In this document: positions 26,796-34,926 of the stretch, piece by piece
Layout of the letters: every line of letters starts with the position of its first letter
How positions within the stretch are numbered: the first letter of the stretch is position 1
Notes under the pieces: generated by a model
What the model saw: only the letters and a program-made list of their open reading frames with translations
Told to the model about the DNA's origin: nothing
The model's database searches: none
Made by a program: the position numbers and the translations under genes
Assembly: GCF_019977235.1 (NCBI RefSeq)
Contig: NZ_AP024646.1
Coordinates: 3,100,001-3,164,000 of the forward strand
From: Arthrobacter sp. StoSoilB5
GTDB taxonomy: Bacteria; Actinomycetota; Actinomycetes; Actinomycetales; Micrococcaceae
DNA: 64,000 nt
Reading direction: 5' to 3'

Positions 26796-27302
26796 TCAAC
26801 CGAGGAAGGTCCGGACCGCGGCGAGATCGCGCCGGGACAGTCCCTTGCGTGGATCCGGTGAGATGCAAAGCACACGGTCCTGGTGGTATTCGGCCCAGGA
26901 GCGGGCGTCGGACTCCTGGCCAAGTTGGTCGTCCAACCACACGAAGCGCTCCGCACCCGTCGCGGCCAGGTCTTTCTGGAGCGCCCCGAGCTTCCACCAT
27001 TCGGGGCTCTGGTCCCAGCCCTGGCTGGAAAGTACAGGCCAATCCTCGCCCTTGAGGCCAATGGCCGGGCAGAGAAACTCCGGGGCAAGGCGCTCCCATG
27101 TGGTGAGCCATACAAAACGGGCGAGGGGATGCGCTGCCAGCTCGTTGAGTTCGGCCACTGCCTCGGGCGCGAACGCGACGTCAAGGATGCCGGCGTCGGC
27201 AATTTTCCACTCACCACCCCAATCAGTGACGCCTTGGGGGCCGAACGGGTTCACCACGCCGTCGACGTCCAGGTATATGGACACCGGCATGTTGGAGGCC
27301 AT
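26796..27302 (-). CDS. HAD-superfamily hydrolase-like protein
   Basis: A 168-residue protein with HAD motif I as IYLDVDGVVNPFGP near residue 8, motif II Thr in VWLTTWERLAPEFL near 67, and motif IV-like FVWLDDQLGQES near 122. This form is grouped with HAD domains of Swiss-army-knife RNA repair proteins. Phosphatase activity is likely, substrate unknown. ATG at 27302 follows GGGAGA with good spacing and is preferred to GTG at 27323. Confidence 0.82.
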   Translation of the reverse strand: MASNMPVSIYLDVDGVVNPFGPQGVTDWGGEWKIADAGILDVAFAPEAVAELNELAAHPLARFVWLTTWERLAPEFLCPAIGLKGEDWPVLSSQGWDQSPEWWKLGALQKDLAATGAERFVWLDDQLGQESDARSWAEYHQDRVLCISPDPRKGLSRRDLAAVRTFLG

Positions 27303-27399
27303 GGCCGTTCTCCCTTCCCCCACTTTCTGGTGGGGTCAAGCCCAGCGTACGGTACGTCGGCGATCCTGAGATGAAAAATATGCGCAAGAAATCATTTCC

Positions 27400-27427
27400 T
27401 TGACGTTCGTCATGGAAGTGATAACCT
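27400..27427 (+). promoter_or_regulatory. kynA promoter with overlapping 12-bp palindrome
   Basis: TTGACG (27400-27405) and TAACCT (27422-27427) are separated by 16 bases; the -10 ends seven bases before the kynA ATG. The palindrome TGACGTTCGTCA (27401-27412) overlaps the -35 and is a good operator candidate for the PaaX-like regulator of the same operon. Confidence 0.5.
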
Positions 27428-27434
27428 CGTAGGT

Positions 27435-28304
27435 ATGGAAAAGCCCCCAGTCCATTCCCCGCAGAGTGTCCGCCCCATAGAAGACACAGTCCGCACCGAC
27501 TTCCGGCATGCGATGTCCTATGGCGGTTACCTGGACCTGGACCACCTGCTCAGTTCCCAGCACCCGCTCAGCCAGCCGGAGCACCACGACGAACTGCTCT
27601 TCATCATCCAGCACCAAACCAGTGAGCTGTGGCTCAAGCTGGTCCTTCATGAGCTGCTTGAAGCCCGCAGGCTCTTCGACGCTGACAACCTGGGCAAGGC
27701 CCTCAAATGCATCGCCCGCGTCAAGGCCATCCAGCGCACCATGACTGAACAGTGGTCTGTCCTGGGTACCCTCACGCCCCGTGAGTATGCGCAGTTCCGC
27801 GGCTTCCTGGGCAGTTCCTCAGGTTTCCAGTCGTACCAATACCGCGGCGTTGAATTCCTGCTGGGCAACAAGAACAGGGGCATGCTGCGGGTCTTCGAAA
27901 GCGACCCTGAGGCACATGCGCTGCTCAGCCGGCTTCTCGAGGAACCCACGTTGTACGACGCCTTCCTGGCGGTGCTGGCCCGCGCCGGATACGACATTCC
28001 GGCCGACATCCTGGAGCGGGATACCAGCGAGCCGTGGACGTTCCGCAAGGATCTGGTCCCCGTCTTCCAGAAGATCTACGAATCGGACGATACCCAGTGG
28101 GGACTGTACGAGGCCTGCGAAGACCTGGTGGACATCGAAGACAACTTCCAGGCCTGGCGGTTCCGCCACCTGCGCACCGTCCAGCGGACCATCGGATTCA
28201 AGGTGGGCACAGGCGGCTCGTCAGGTGTCGACTTCCTCAAACGCGCCCTTGACCTCACCTTCTTCCCCGAGCTCTACGCCGTCCGCACCGAGATCGGCAA
28301 CTAA
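27435..28304 (+). CDS. kynA: Tryptophan 2,3-dioxygenase
   Basis: A 289-residue haem dioxygenase that opens the indole ring of tryptophan to N-formylkynurenine. Family segments are MSYGGYLDLDHLLSSQHP near residue 28, HHDELLFIIQHQTSELWLKL near 55 (distal His in FIIQHQ), FRGFLGSSSGFQSYQYR near 120 and the proximal haem-ligand region WRFRHLRTVQRTIGFKVGTG near 236. The length is normal. It is the first gene of a kynA-kynU-paaX-like operon; no kynurenine formamidase gene is in the window. Confidence 0.96.
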   Translation: MEKPPVHSPQSVRPIEDTVRTDFRHAMSYGGYLDLDHLLSSQHPLSQPEHHDELLFIIQHQTSELWLKLVLHELLEARRLFDADNLGKALKCIARVKAIQRTMTEQWSVLGTLTPREYAQFRGFLGSSSGFQSYQYRGVEFLLGNKNRGMLRVFESDPEAHALLSRLLEEPTLYDAFLAVLARAGYDIPADILERDTSEPWTFRKDLVPVFQKIYESDDTQWGLYEACEDLVDIEDNFQAWRFRHLRTVQRTIGFKVGTGGSSGVDFLKRALDLTFFPELYAVRTEIGN

Positions 28305-28341
28305 GCAAATACCCGACAAGCACTCCCCAAGGAGGGAACCC

Positions 28342-29580
28342 ATGACTACTGCCCAGCAGACCCAGCGGCCAACGTCGGCCGAGCTGGACGCCGCAGATCC
28401 TCTCGCCGCCCAGCGTGAGGCCTTCTACACGCCCGACGCCGGCCAGCTCACCGCTTACCTGGACGGCAACTCTCTCGGACGTCCACTGAAGGCAACTGCC
28501 GCGAACCTGGAATCCTTTGTCCACGACGCCTGGGGAAGCCGCCTCATCCGGGGCTGGGACGAACAATGGATGGACGAACCCACCCGTGTTGGCGACCGCA
28601 TCGGCCAAGTGGCGCTCGGCGCCGCGCCCGGGCAGGTCACTGTGGGCGATTCGACGTCGGTCATGCTCTACAAGCTGATCCGCGCGGCCGTAGATGCCCA
28701 ACCGGGCCGTGACGAGATCATCATCGATCGCGACAACTTTCCCACGGACCGCTTCATCATCGAAGGCATCGCCAAGGAACGCGGGGCAAGCATCAAATGG
28801 ATCGCCGCCAACCCCGCCAGCGGCGTTCGTGCCGCGGACCTCGACGGGCTCCTTGGCGAGCGGACGGCCGTGGTGGTTCTTAGCCATGTAGCCTACCGCT
28901 CCGGGTTCCTGGCCGACGCGCAGTCGATCACCGCCAAGGTGCACCAAGCCGGCGCACTGATGCTGTGGGACCTTTGCCACTCGGTTGGGTCCGTACCGCT
29001 GGAGCTTGACGCCTGGGACGTTGACCTGGCTGTCGGCTGCACCTACAAGTACCTCAACGGCGGTCCGGGCTCCCCCGCATTCGCGTACGTCAACGCCGCA
29101 CGGCAGGACCTGCTCCAGCAGCCCATCTGGGGGTGGATGGGGGCGGACAATCCGTTCGGCATGACGGAGTCATACCGTCCCGCACAGGGAATCCGCCGGT
29201 TCATCACGGGCACGCCTCCGGTGCTGGCCATGCAGCCAATCAAGGACATGGTGGAACTGATCGCCTCTGTTGGCATGGACGCCGTTCGCGAGAAGTCGGT
29301 CAAGCTCACGGAGTACGCCATTACCCTCGCCGATGAGCTCCTGGTACCCCTTGGCGTGGACATCGTGAGCCCCCGCGACGCTGCCGAGCGTGGCTCGCAT
29401 ATCACTGTGGACCACCCACTGTTTGCCGATGTCACGGCCAAGCTGTGGGAGCGTGGCGTCATTCCCGATTTCCGTCCCCCGCATGGCCTGCGCATCGGCT
29501 TGTCCCCCTTGAGCACAAGCTACGCTGAGGTTGAGCTGGGAGTAACCGCTATCCGCGACGCCCTCGCCGAGCTGCTGTGA
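28342..29580 (+). CDS. kynU: Kynureninase
   Basis: A 412-residue PLP enzyme cleaving kynurenine to anthranilate and alanine. YLDGNSLGRPL is near residue 36, DSTSVMLYKL near 103, the PLP-Asp region LMLWDLCHSVGS near 210 and the Schiff-base Lys in CTYKYLNGGPGSPAF near 233. The C-terminal HGLRIGLSPLSTSYAEV is typical. ATG at 28342 has a strong AAGGAGGG. An overlapping longer frame from 27781 is only a shadow of kynA. The stop overlaps the regulator start as GTGA. Confidence 0.96.
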   Translation: MTTAQQTQRPTSAELDAADPLAAQREAFYTPDAGQLTAYLDGNSLGRPLKATAANLESFVHDAWGSRLIRGWDEQWMDEPTRVGDRIGQVALGAAPGQVTVGDSTSVMLYKLIRAAVDAQPGRDEIIIDRDNFPTDRFIIEGIAKERGASIKWIAANPASGVRAADLDGLLGERTAVVVLSHVAYRSGFLADAQSITAKVHQAGALMLWDLCHSVGSVPLELDAWDVDLAVGCTYKYLNGGPGSPAFAYVNAARQDLLQQPIWGWMGADNPFGMTESYRPAQGIRRFITGTPPVLAMQPIKDMVELIASVGMDAVREKSVKLTEYAITLADELLVPLGVDIVSPRDAAERGSHITVDHPLFADVTAKLWERGVIPDFRPPHGLRIGLSPLSTSYAEVELGVTAIRDALAELL

Positions 29581-30440
29581 GTGCCGTCCTTGACGACATG
29601 GACTCCCGTCCCGGGAGTACGACGTCGTTGCTGCGAACAGTCATTGGCCTGTATTTGCGCGATGCCGGTGGATGGATGTCGGTCAAGGACATGGTTGTCC
29701 TCATGGAGGCCCTGGGCACGTCCGGGACGGTGACCCGGACGGCCTTGGGCCGCCTGCGGAAGAAGGACGTAGTCCTGCAGGAGGCGCGTGACGGGATCCC
29801 TGGGTTCACCCTGACCGAGGGAGCCGCCACCATGCTGGCCCGCGGCGACCGCAGGATCTACAACCCAATAAGCATGTCACCGGCCGATCCGTGGTGCCTG
29901 GTCTCCTTTTCGATTCCGGAGACGGAGCGGGAAAAACGCCACCAGTTGCGGCGGAGGCTCCACTGGATTGGTTGCGGGACTGTCGCCGCCGGCTTGTGGA
30001 TCTGCCCGGATACCCTTCGCGGCGAGGTGGAGGAAATCCTCACCGACCTTGAACTCCGGGGAATGGCCACCCTCTTCGTGACGCAAACCCCGCTGGTAGG
30101 CGGCAACCTGGCCGATGCCGCATCGAAGTGGTGGGATCTGGACGCGGTGGCGGAGCTGTACAAGGACTTCATCCGCGAGCACGGCACTGCCGCGCCCGCT
30201 CCGGACAGCGTCGGTATTGATGCAAACGCCGATGCTTTTGCCAGGTATGTCCAATGCATCGACCGCTGGCGGATCATCCCCTACCTCGACCCCGGGCTGC
30301 CCCGGACCTTCCTGCCCGCAGACTGGCCCGGGGCCCAAGGAACTGCGTTGTTCGAGCAGATTATGGACGCCTACGCAGAGCCAAGTGCGGACTTCGTGCG
30401 GCGTACCCTTGGGAGCGACTTGGCGGTCCCGGCGCCCTGA
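29577..30440 (+). CDS. PaaX-family transcriptional regulator
   Basis: A 287-residue repressor-type protein. The N-terminal winged helix (residues 18-85, LLRTVIGLYLRDAGGWMSVK, TRTALGRLRKKDVVLQ) is followed by the PaaX central domain (PWCLVSFSIPETEREKRHQL near 105) and PaaX C-terminal region (RWRIIPYLDPGLPRTFLPAD near 235). Known PaaX proteins sense aryl-CoA esters such as phenylacetyl-CoA. GTG at 29577 overlaps the kynU stop, so it is co-translated. Anthraniloyl-CoA or a kynurenine-pathway compound is a plausible ligand, but this is inference. Confidence 0.88.
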   Translation: MSAVLDDMDSRPGSTTSLLRTVIGLYLRDAGGWMSVKDMVVLMEALGTSGTVTRTALGRLRKKDVVLQEARDGIPGFTLTEGAATMLARGDRRIYNPISMSPADPWCLVSFSIPETEREKRHQLRRRLHWIGCGTVAAGLWICPDTLRGEVEEILTDLELRGMATLFVTQTPLVGGNLADAASKWWDLDAVAELYKDFIREHGTAAPAPDSVGIDANADAFARYVQCIDRWRIIPYLDPGLPRTFLPADWPGAQGTALFEQIMDAYAEPSADFVRRTLGSDLAVPAP

Positions 30441-30474
30441 GTGGTTCGACAGCCGCTGTGGTTCGACAGCCGCT
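30441..30474. repeat. Perfect 17-bp tandem duplication directly after the paaX-like stop
   Basis: GTGGTTCGACAGCCGCT occurs twice with no spacer, starting at the base after the TGA and ending five bases before the convergent dasR-like stop. It fills nearly the whole 38-base intergenic gap. Confidence 0.95.
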
Positions 30475-30478
30475 GCTT

Positions 30479-31216
30479 TTAGGGAATGCCCTTCGAGGCG
30501 GTGCTGTTGACCCGTGAGACGAAGCGGAACCGGTCGCCCCGGAACGTGCTGCGCGTCCACTCAACGGGGACACCGGCAGCATCCCTCGCCAGGCGATGGA
30601 CCACCAGCAACGGCGCCCCCATTTCGATCCCGAGCAGCCTTACGTCCTCCGGCCCGGCCAGCGCCGTCTCCACGGTGTCCTCGACGTCGGAAATGTGAAC
30701 GCCGTAAATGTCGGCCAAGGCTGCATAGAGCGAACCGGCCTTCTCAAGGTTTGCCTTGAAGCGCGGCAACTTGCCCGGGAGGTAAGCGACCTCGTGGGCC
30801 AGAGGTTCGCCGTCGATCAACCGGATACGCTCAAGGCGTGTGACGCCAGCGCCGGGGTCGATTCCCAAATGTGCTGCGACATCGATGTCCGCCTTGGCCA
30901 CGGCCAGGGACAGGAGCTTCGAGTCAGGCCGCAAGCCTTGGTTCCTTGCGTCGTCGGAGAAGGACGTAAGCTGCCGCACGTGGGTCATCTTTGGCGGCGC
31001 CACAAAAGTGCCATGCCCTTGGATGCGGCCCAGTTTCCCCTCTGCAACGAGCTCACTGATGGCTTGCCGAACGGTAGTGCGGGACGTCTTGTACTTCTCC
31101 GCCAGCGCCCGTTCCGTGGGAATGAGAGTGCCCGGCTGGAGTCCGGCGATCGAGGCAAGCAGCTCGGTCTTGAGGACGTAGTACTTGGGCATTGCCGCCG
31201 CGACATCTGTGGACAT
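30479..31216 (-). CDS. dasR: DasR/NagR-type GntR regulator (HutC subfamily)
   Basis: A 245-residue regulator closely resembling Streptomyces DasR. The N-terminal winged helix contains PTERALAEKYKTSRTTVRQA (about residues 34-53) and GRIQGHGTFVAPPK. The UTRA effector domain (about 80-240) contains TRLERIRLIDGEPLA, LYAALADIYGVHISDVEDTV and PVEWTRSTFRGDRFRFV. DasR is released from DNA by glucosamine-6-phosphate and controls amino-sugar genes. ATG at 31216 has AGGA upstream. It is divergent from the sugar porter with two dre-type sites between them, so autoregulation and local control are likely. Confidence 0.9.
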   Translation of the reverse strand: MSTDVAAAMPKYYVLKTELLASIAGLQPGTLIPTERALAEKYKTSRTTVRQAISELVAEGKLGRIQGHGTFVAPPKMTHVRQLTSFSDDARNQGLRPDSKLLSLAVAKADIDVAAHLGIDPGAGVTRLERIRLIDGEPLAHEVAYLPGKLPRFKANLEKAGSLYAALADIYGVHISDVEDTVETALAGPEDVRLLGIEMGAPLLVVHRLARDAAGVPVEWTRSTFRGDRFRFVSRVNSTASKGIP

Positions 31217-31244
31217 ATTGGACATCCTACTTGTAGACAAGGTG

Positions 31245-31260
31245 ATTGGTCTATGCCAAT
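31245..31260. promoter_or_regulatory. dre-type operator 1 (DasR site)
   Basis: ATTGGTCTATGCCAAT is a near-palindrome matching the DasR responsive element pattern (TGGTCTAGACCA core). It lies 29 bases upstream of the dasR-like ATG. Confidence 0.82.
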
Positions 31261-31269
31261 CTAGTGCAG

Positions 31270-31285
31270 GTTGGTCTAAACCAAT
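31270..31285. promoter_or_regulatory. dre-type operator 2 (DasR site)
   Basis: GTTGGTCTAAACCAAT matches the same pattern, centred 25 bp from operator 1. It lies upstream of the sugar porter -10 candidate (TACTTT, 31310-31315). A weaker inverted repeat (CTTGT-AG-ACAAG) is at 31230-31241. Confidence 0.82.
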
Positions 31286-31337
31286 TTCGGAGAAACTCCG
31301 CTAAACCCCTACTTTTCCACAGATCCAAGGGACAAAG

Positions 31338-32771
31338 ATGTCGATCCTGCAAGACCTACGGCAAACACCCAGGCTAGGGCTCCTGGTGGGCGGCGCCGCC
31401 GCCACCATCGGCGTGATTTATGGCTACGACATGTCCAACATTGCCGGCGCCCTGCTGTTCATCACCAAGCAGTTCAGCCTCACCACATCCCAGCAGGAAC
31501 TTGTGACCACCGCAGTGGTTGCCGGAGAAGTCCTGGGCGCGCTGGTGGGTGGCTGGCTATCCAACCGCGTGGGCCGCAAGGCGTGCATGGTGGGTCTGGC
31601 GATCGGCTACGCGCTCTTCGCAGTGCTCAGCGCCATGTCCGACGATGTACCGACGCTGCTCATCGCCCGACTGCTGCTGGGCCTCACCATCGGCATCTCC
31701 GTGGTGGTGGTCCCCGTGTTCGTCGCGGAGTCGGCGCCGGCAAAGGTCCGCGGCGCCCTGCTGGTTGCGTACCAGGTGGCCACCGTCTTCGGCATCATCG
31801 TTGGCTATCTGGCTGCCTACGCCCTCGCCGGCACTGGCTCTTGGCGGTGGATGCTTGGCCTTGCAGCAATCCCGGCAATCATTGTCCTCGCCATAGTGGT
31901 CAAGCTGCCGGACACCGCCCGGTGGTACATGATGCGGGGCAGGACGGCGGAAGCCAGGCGGACCCTGTCCGCTATTGAGCCGGGGACAGACGTAGACGCA
32001 GAGTTGGCAGAGATGCAGCGGGCCATCAGCGAAGAACGCGGCGGCGGCCTCCGCGAAATGCTGCGCGTTCCCTACCTCCGGGCGACCGTGTTCGTGGTTG
32101 GCCTGGGCTTCTTCATCCAAATCACCGGCATCAATGCTGTGGTCTACTACAGCCCCAGGATCTTTGAAGCCATGGGCTTCAGCGGCAACGCAGCACTCCT
32201 GTTGCTGCCCGCGGCGGTGCAAGTGGCCTCGCTCGTGGCCGTTTTCGTGTCCTTGTCGCTGGTGGACCGGCTGGGCCGCCGCCCGGTGCTTTTGACCGGC
32301 ATCGGCATGATGGTGGCGGCCAACGTCCTGTTGGTAGGAGTGTTCATGGCCGGCCAGGACTTCGGCGGCCTGCTCACAGTCCTTGGCTTCCTTGGCGTCC
32401 TTCTTTTCACTGTGGGCTTCACGTTCGGCTTCGGTGCACTGGTGTGGGTATACGCCGGCGAGAGCTTCCCTTCCCGGCTCCGCTCGCTCGGGGCAAGCGC
32501 GATGCTGACCTCGGACCTGGTGGCCAACGTCCTGGTGGCAGCGTTCTTCCTGACCATGCTCCAGCGTTTGGGTGGCGCGGGCACCTTCGCAGTGTTCGGT
32601 GTTCTGGCTATCCTCGGCTTTATGTTTGTCCGCAAGTTCGCTCCCGAGACGAAGGGCCGCCCCTTGGAGGAAATACAGCAGTACTGGGAAAATGGTGGGA
32701 AGTGGCCGGAGCCTGAGACGGCCGGACACATCCCTGCACATGAAGACACAGAACCGGCGGTTGTCCGGTGA
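31338..32771 (+). CDS. MFS sugar/H+ symporter (sugar porter family)
   Basis: A 477-residue, 12-TM sugar porter. Signatures are GGWLSNRVGRKACMV near residue 72, VPVFVAESAPAKVRGALL near 125, QITGINAVVYYSPRIFEAMG near 258, VDRLGRRPVLL near 305 and PETKGRPLEEIQ near 435. By context (DasR sites, amino-sugar kinase and deaminase downstream) it likely imports glucosamine, N-acetylglucosamine or a related sugar. ATG at 31338 has AAGGGA upstream. The stop overlaps the kinase start as GTGA. Confidence 0.92.
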   Translation: MSILQDLRQTPRLGLLVGGAAATIGVIYGYDMSNIAGALLFITKQFSLTTSQQELVTTAVVAGEVLGALVGGWLSNRVGRKACMVGLAIGYALFAVLSAMSDDVPTLLIARLLLGLTIGISVVVVPVFVAESAPAKVRGALLVAYQVATVFGIIVGYLAAYALAGTGSWRWMLGLAAIPAIIVLAIVVKLPDTARWYMMRGRTAEARRTLSAIEPGTDVDAELAEMQRAISEERGGGLREMLRVPYLRATVFVVGLGFFIQITGINAVVYYSPRIFEAMGFSGNAALLLLPAAVQVASLVAVFVSLSLVDRLGRRPVLLTGIGMMVAANVLLVGVFMAGQDFGGLLTVLGFLGVLLFTVGFTFGFGALVWVYAGESFPSRLRSLGASAMLTSDLVANVLVAAFFLTMLQRLGGAGTFAVFGVLAILGFMFVRKFAPETKGRPLEEIQQYWENGGKWPEPETAGHIPAHEDTEPAVVR

Positions 32772-33697
32772 CGCCGGCGGTGTTGGGCCTGCATATTGGC
32801 GGTTCCAAGACACATGCTGTGCGTTCGGACCTGGGCCGGGGGCAGGGACAGGGCCGGAGCAAGGGCGCTGGCGCGAACAGCGACGCACATCTTGAGATTA
32901 CCGAGGCAAGCGCCAACCTGTCCTCAGTGGGTCACCAGGGAGCAGACGCCGTGCTGCGACGGATCGCTGCGGCGGTCGGTGAGGGTATCCAGGCGGTATG
33001 CGCAGGCGCCGCGGGAGCGGACACCCCTGCCAGCAGGGCCGTACTGAGTGCCCTTCTTACTGAACATTTTCCCGGCGCCAGGATCGACGTCGTCCATGAC
33101 ACCCGCGTCGTCCTCGCCGCCGCGGACCTCGACGCCGGAGTGGTCCTGGTAGCAGGCACCGGCTCCGTCGCTTGGGGGCGGAACCGCGAGGGACAAGAGG
33201 CCCGCAGCGGAGGCTACGGCTATTTGCTCGGCGATGAAGGCGGAGGATACTCCGTGGTGCGTGACGCTGTCCGGGAGGCCTTGCGGGAGTACTACGCGGG
33301 ACTGGAACCCGGCACGATGGTCAGCGCCCTCATGTCCGCGACGGCGAGCGCGGACGCACTGCAGCTCATGGATCTCTTCTATGCCAAGCCTGAACCGGAC
33401 CACTGGGCGGGCCTTGCCCCGCTGGTCCTGGACCTTGCGGTTGAAGGTGATCCTGCTGCGTTGCGGATCCAGGCTGAAGCCGCGCATTCCCTGGCCACTT
33501 TGGCCAGGCAAGTACTGGGCGAGCTGGGATTGGACCTGCCTTTGGTGATGGCTGGTGGTCTCCTGGTCAATCAACAGCAACTGGCAGGCGCCGTTGCCCG
33601 CAAGGTTGCCTTGGAGGATCCCTCACTGATCAGGATCCTGGGCCAGGCCCCGGTGCACGGCGCCGTAAAGCTGGCCCGGCAACTGGTCGAGCCCTGA
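32768..33697 (+). CDS. BadF/BcrA-type ATPase: glucosamine or N-acetylglucosamine kinase
   Basis: A 309-residue sugar kinase of the ASKHA fold. LGLHIGGSKTHAV (phosphate-1) is at the start, VLVAGTGSVAWG (phosphate-2) near residue 128 and LLGDEGGGYSVVRDAVREAL near 154. A Gly/Gln/Lys/Arg-rich insert (GRGQGQGRSKGAG) sits after the first strand and is unusual. Family members phosphorylate GlcN or GlcNAc at C6. GTG at 32768 is coupled to the transporter stop. With the SIS deaminase downstream and no nagA here, glucosamine may be the direct substrate. Confidence 0.85.
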   Translation: MTPAVLGLHIGGSKTHAVRSDLGRGQGQGRSKGAGANSDAHLEITEASANLSSVGHQGADAVLRRIAAAVGEGIQAVCAGAAGADTPASRAVLSALLTEHFPGARIDVVHDTRVVLAAADLDAGVVLVAGTGSVAWGRNREGQEARSGGYGYLLGDEGGGYSVVRDAVREALREYYAGLEPGTMVSALMSATASADALQLMDLFYAKPEPDHWAGLAPLVLDLAVEGDPAALRIQAEAAHSLATLARQVLGELGLDLPLVMAGGLLVNQQQLAGAVARKVALEDPSLIRILGQAPVHGAVKLARQLVEP

Positions 33698-33737
33698 CTC
33701 CCAGAGATTTTGCCCCTTCGAAAAACAGACAGGAACC

Positions 33738-34808
33738 ATGACCATCACTCCTACCTCCCCAGGCGTCCCGCACTCCACTCCCGGTGCCAAAATGGCCAAC
33801 GAGATCAGAGAGCAGCCCCAGGTACTCGCCGGACTCCTGGATTCGGGCCGCCAGCAATTCGTTGCCATGGCGGACATTATCAAGAGGGCGTCCCCACGGT
33901 TTGTCCTGCTCGCCGCCCGCGGCACGAGTGACCATGCGGCGTTGTACGCGAAGTACCTCATTGAAATCAGCCTTGGGTTGCCGGTTGGCCTTGCCTCGCC
34001 GTCGACCCTCACCGCGTATGGAGCCACGCCCCAACTGGAAGGTGTGCTGTGGTTGGCGGTCAGCCAGTCCGGCGGTTCACCGGACCTGGTGGAGTCGACG
34101 GCGGCAGCCCGCCGCCTTGGCGCCCTCACCGTCGCCGTGACCAACTCGCCCGGGTCCCCGCTGGCCAGGGCTGCGGAACATCACCTGGATATTCTGGCCG
34201 GAAGCGAAACTGCCGTGGCGGCTACCAAGAGCTACACGGCGCAGCTTCTGGCTCTGTGGTTGTTGGTTGATGCGTGGCGTGGTGGAACGTCCGTCAACGC
34301 GGCGGGCATTCCTGACTGGGCCGATTCTGTGTTGGCTGATGATGCCGTGCTGGACGTGGCTGGCAGTTACCGCTTTGCCGACCGCATCATCACTACGGGT
34401 CGTGGCTATTCCTACCCCACGGCCAGGGAGGGTGCCCTGAAGCTCATGGAAACGTCCTACCTACCTGCCCAGGCATTCTCGGGTGCGGATCTCCTGCACG
34501 GACCGTTCGCGATGATCGACTCCCAGCACCCTGTAATTGCCGTTGTACCGGAGGGAATCGGGGGAACGGCCATGCGCCCTGTCCTGGAGAGGCTTGCAGA
34601 CCGTGGCGCCCACGTGTGCGTGGTGGGTGACCACTCTGCCGCCCTTCCAGGTAGTTTGGTCCTTCCTTTGCCTGCGGGCGTTCCGGAGGAGCTTTCGCCT
34701 ATCCTGCAGATCCTGCCTCTCCAGCGATTGGCCTTGCAGTTGTCGGTGGAGCGCGGCAATGATCCCGATGCTCCGCGCGGCCTGCTGAAGGTGACTGAAA
34801 CCTGGTAG
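33738..34808 (+). CDS. SIS-domain glucosamine-6-phosphate deaminase/isomerase (NagB-II type)
   Basis: A 356-residue protein with two SIS domains and no glutaminase domain. The first has LAARGTSDHAALYAKYLIE near residue 58 and VSQSGGSPDLVESTAAARR near 107; the second has ITTGRGYSYPTAREGALKLM near 215. This is the layout of NagB-II/AgaS-type enzymes, which convert GlcN6P to Fru6P and ammonia. ATG at 33738 has a Shine-Dalgarno (CAGGAACC). It is third in the transporter-kinase-deaminase operon and followed by a hairpin. Confidence 0.85.
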   Translation: MTITPTSPGVPHSTPGAKMANEIREQPQVLAGLLDSGRQQFVAMADIIKRASPRFVLLAARGTSDHAALYAKYLIEISLGLPVGLASPSTLTAYGATPQLEGVLWLAVSQSGGSPDLVESTAAARRLGALTVAVTNSPGSPLARAAEHHLDILAGSETAVAATKSYTAQLLALWLLVDAWRGGTSVNAAGIPDWADSVLADDAVLDVAGSYRFADRIITTGRGYSYPTAREGALKLMETSYLPAQAFSGADLLHGPFAMIDSQHPVIAVVPEGIGGTAMRPVLERLADRGAHVCVVGDHSAALPGSLVLPLPAGVPEELSPILQILPLQRLALQLSVERGNDPDAPRGLLKVTETW

Positions 34809-34820
34809 ACGCCGGTGCGT

Positions 34821-34855
34821 GCGTGGCTGGATGTGCACACCGCATCCAGCCACGC
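34821..34855 (+). terminator. Hairpin downstream of the amino-sugar operon
   Basis: A perfect 13-bp inverted repeat (GCGTGGCTGGATG/CATCCAGCCACGC, nine-base loop) lies 12 bases after the SIS gene. No U-tract follows, so termination strength is uncertain. Confidence 0.65.
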
Positions 34856-34884
34856 GGACCGATGATCCGCGCAGATAACCGGAG

Positions 34885-34890
34885 TAGTCT
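34885..34890 (+). promoter_or_regulatory. -10 hexamer TAGTCT before a leaderless uORF
   Basis: TAGTCT, six bases (GGATTC), then ATG at 34897, which opens a nine-codon uORF leading to the secreted LolA-like protein. Confidence 0.55.
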
Positions 34891-34896
34891 GGATTC

Positions 34897-34926
34897 ATGC
34901 CTCTCACGTGTGGTGGTCGGTACTAA
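34897..34926 (+). CDS. Nine-codon leaderless uORF (MPLTCGGRY), TAATG-coupled
   Basis: ATG at 34897 is positioned exactly six bases after a TAGTCT -10. The frame reads MPLTCGGRY and stops with TAA whose last A is the first base of the next ATG (TAATG). Ribosomes finishing the uORF could restart on the downstream gene. It holds one Cys codon and two Gly codons. Translation is predicted, not shown. If GTG at 34908 is the true downstream start, the uORF would overlap it. Confidence 0.42.
   Translation: MPLTCGGRY

Noticed and set aside
27781..28341. Upstream extension of the kynU frame
   Set aside because: It overlaps kynA in another frame; a strong Shine-Dalgarno sets the kynU start at 28342.
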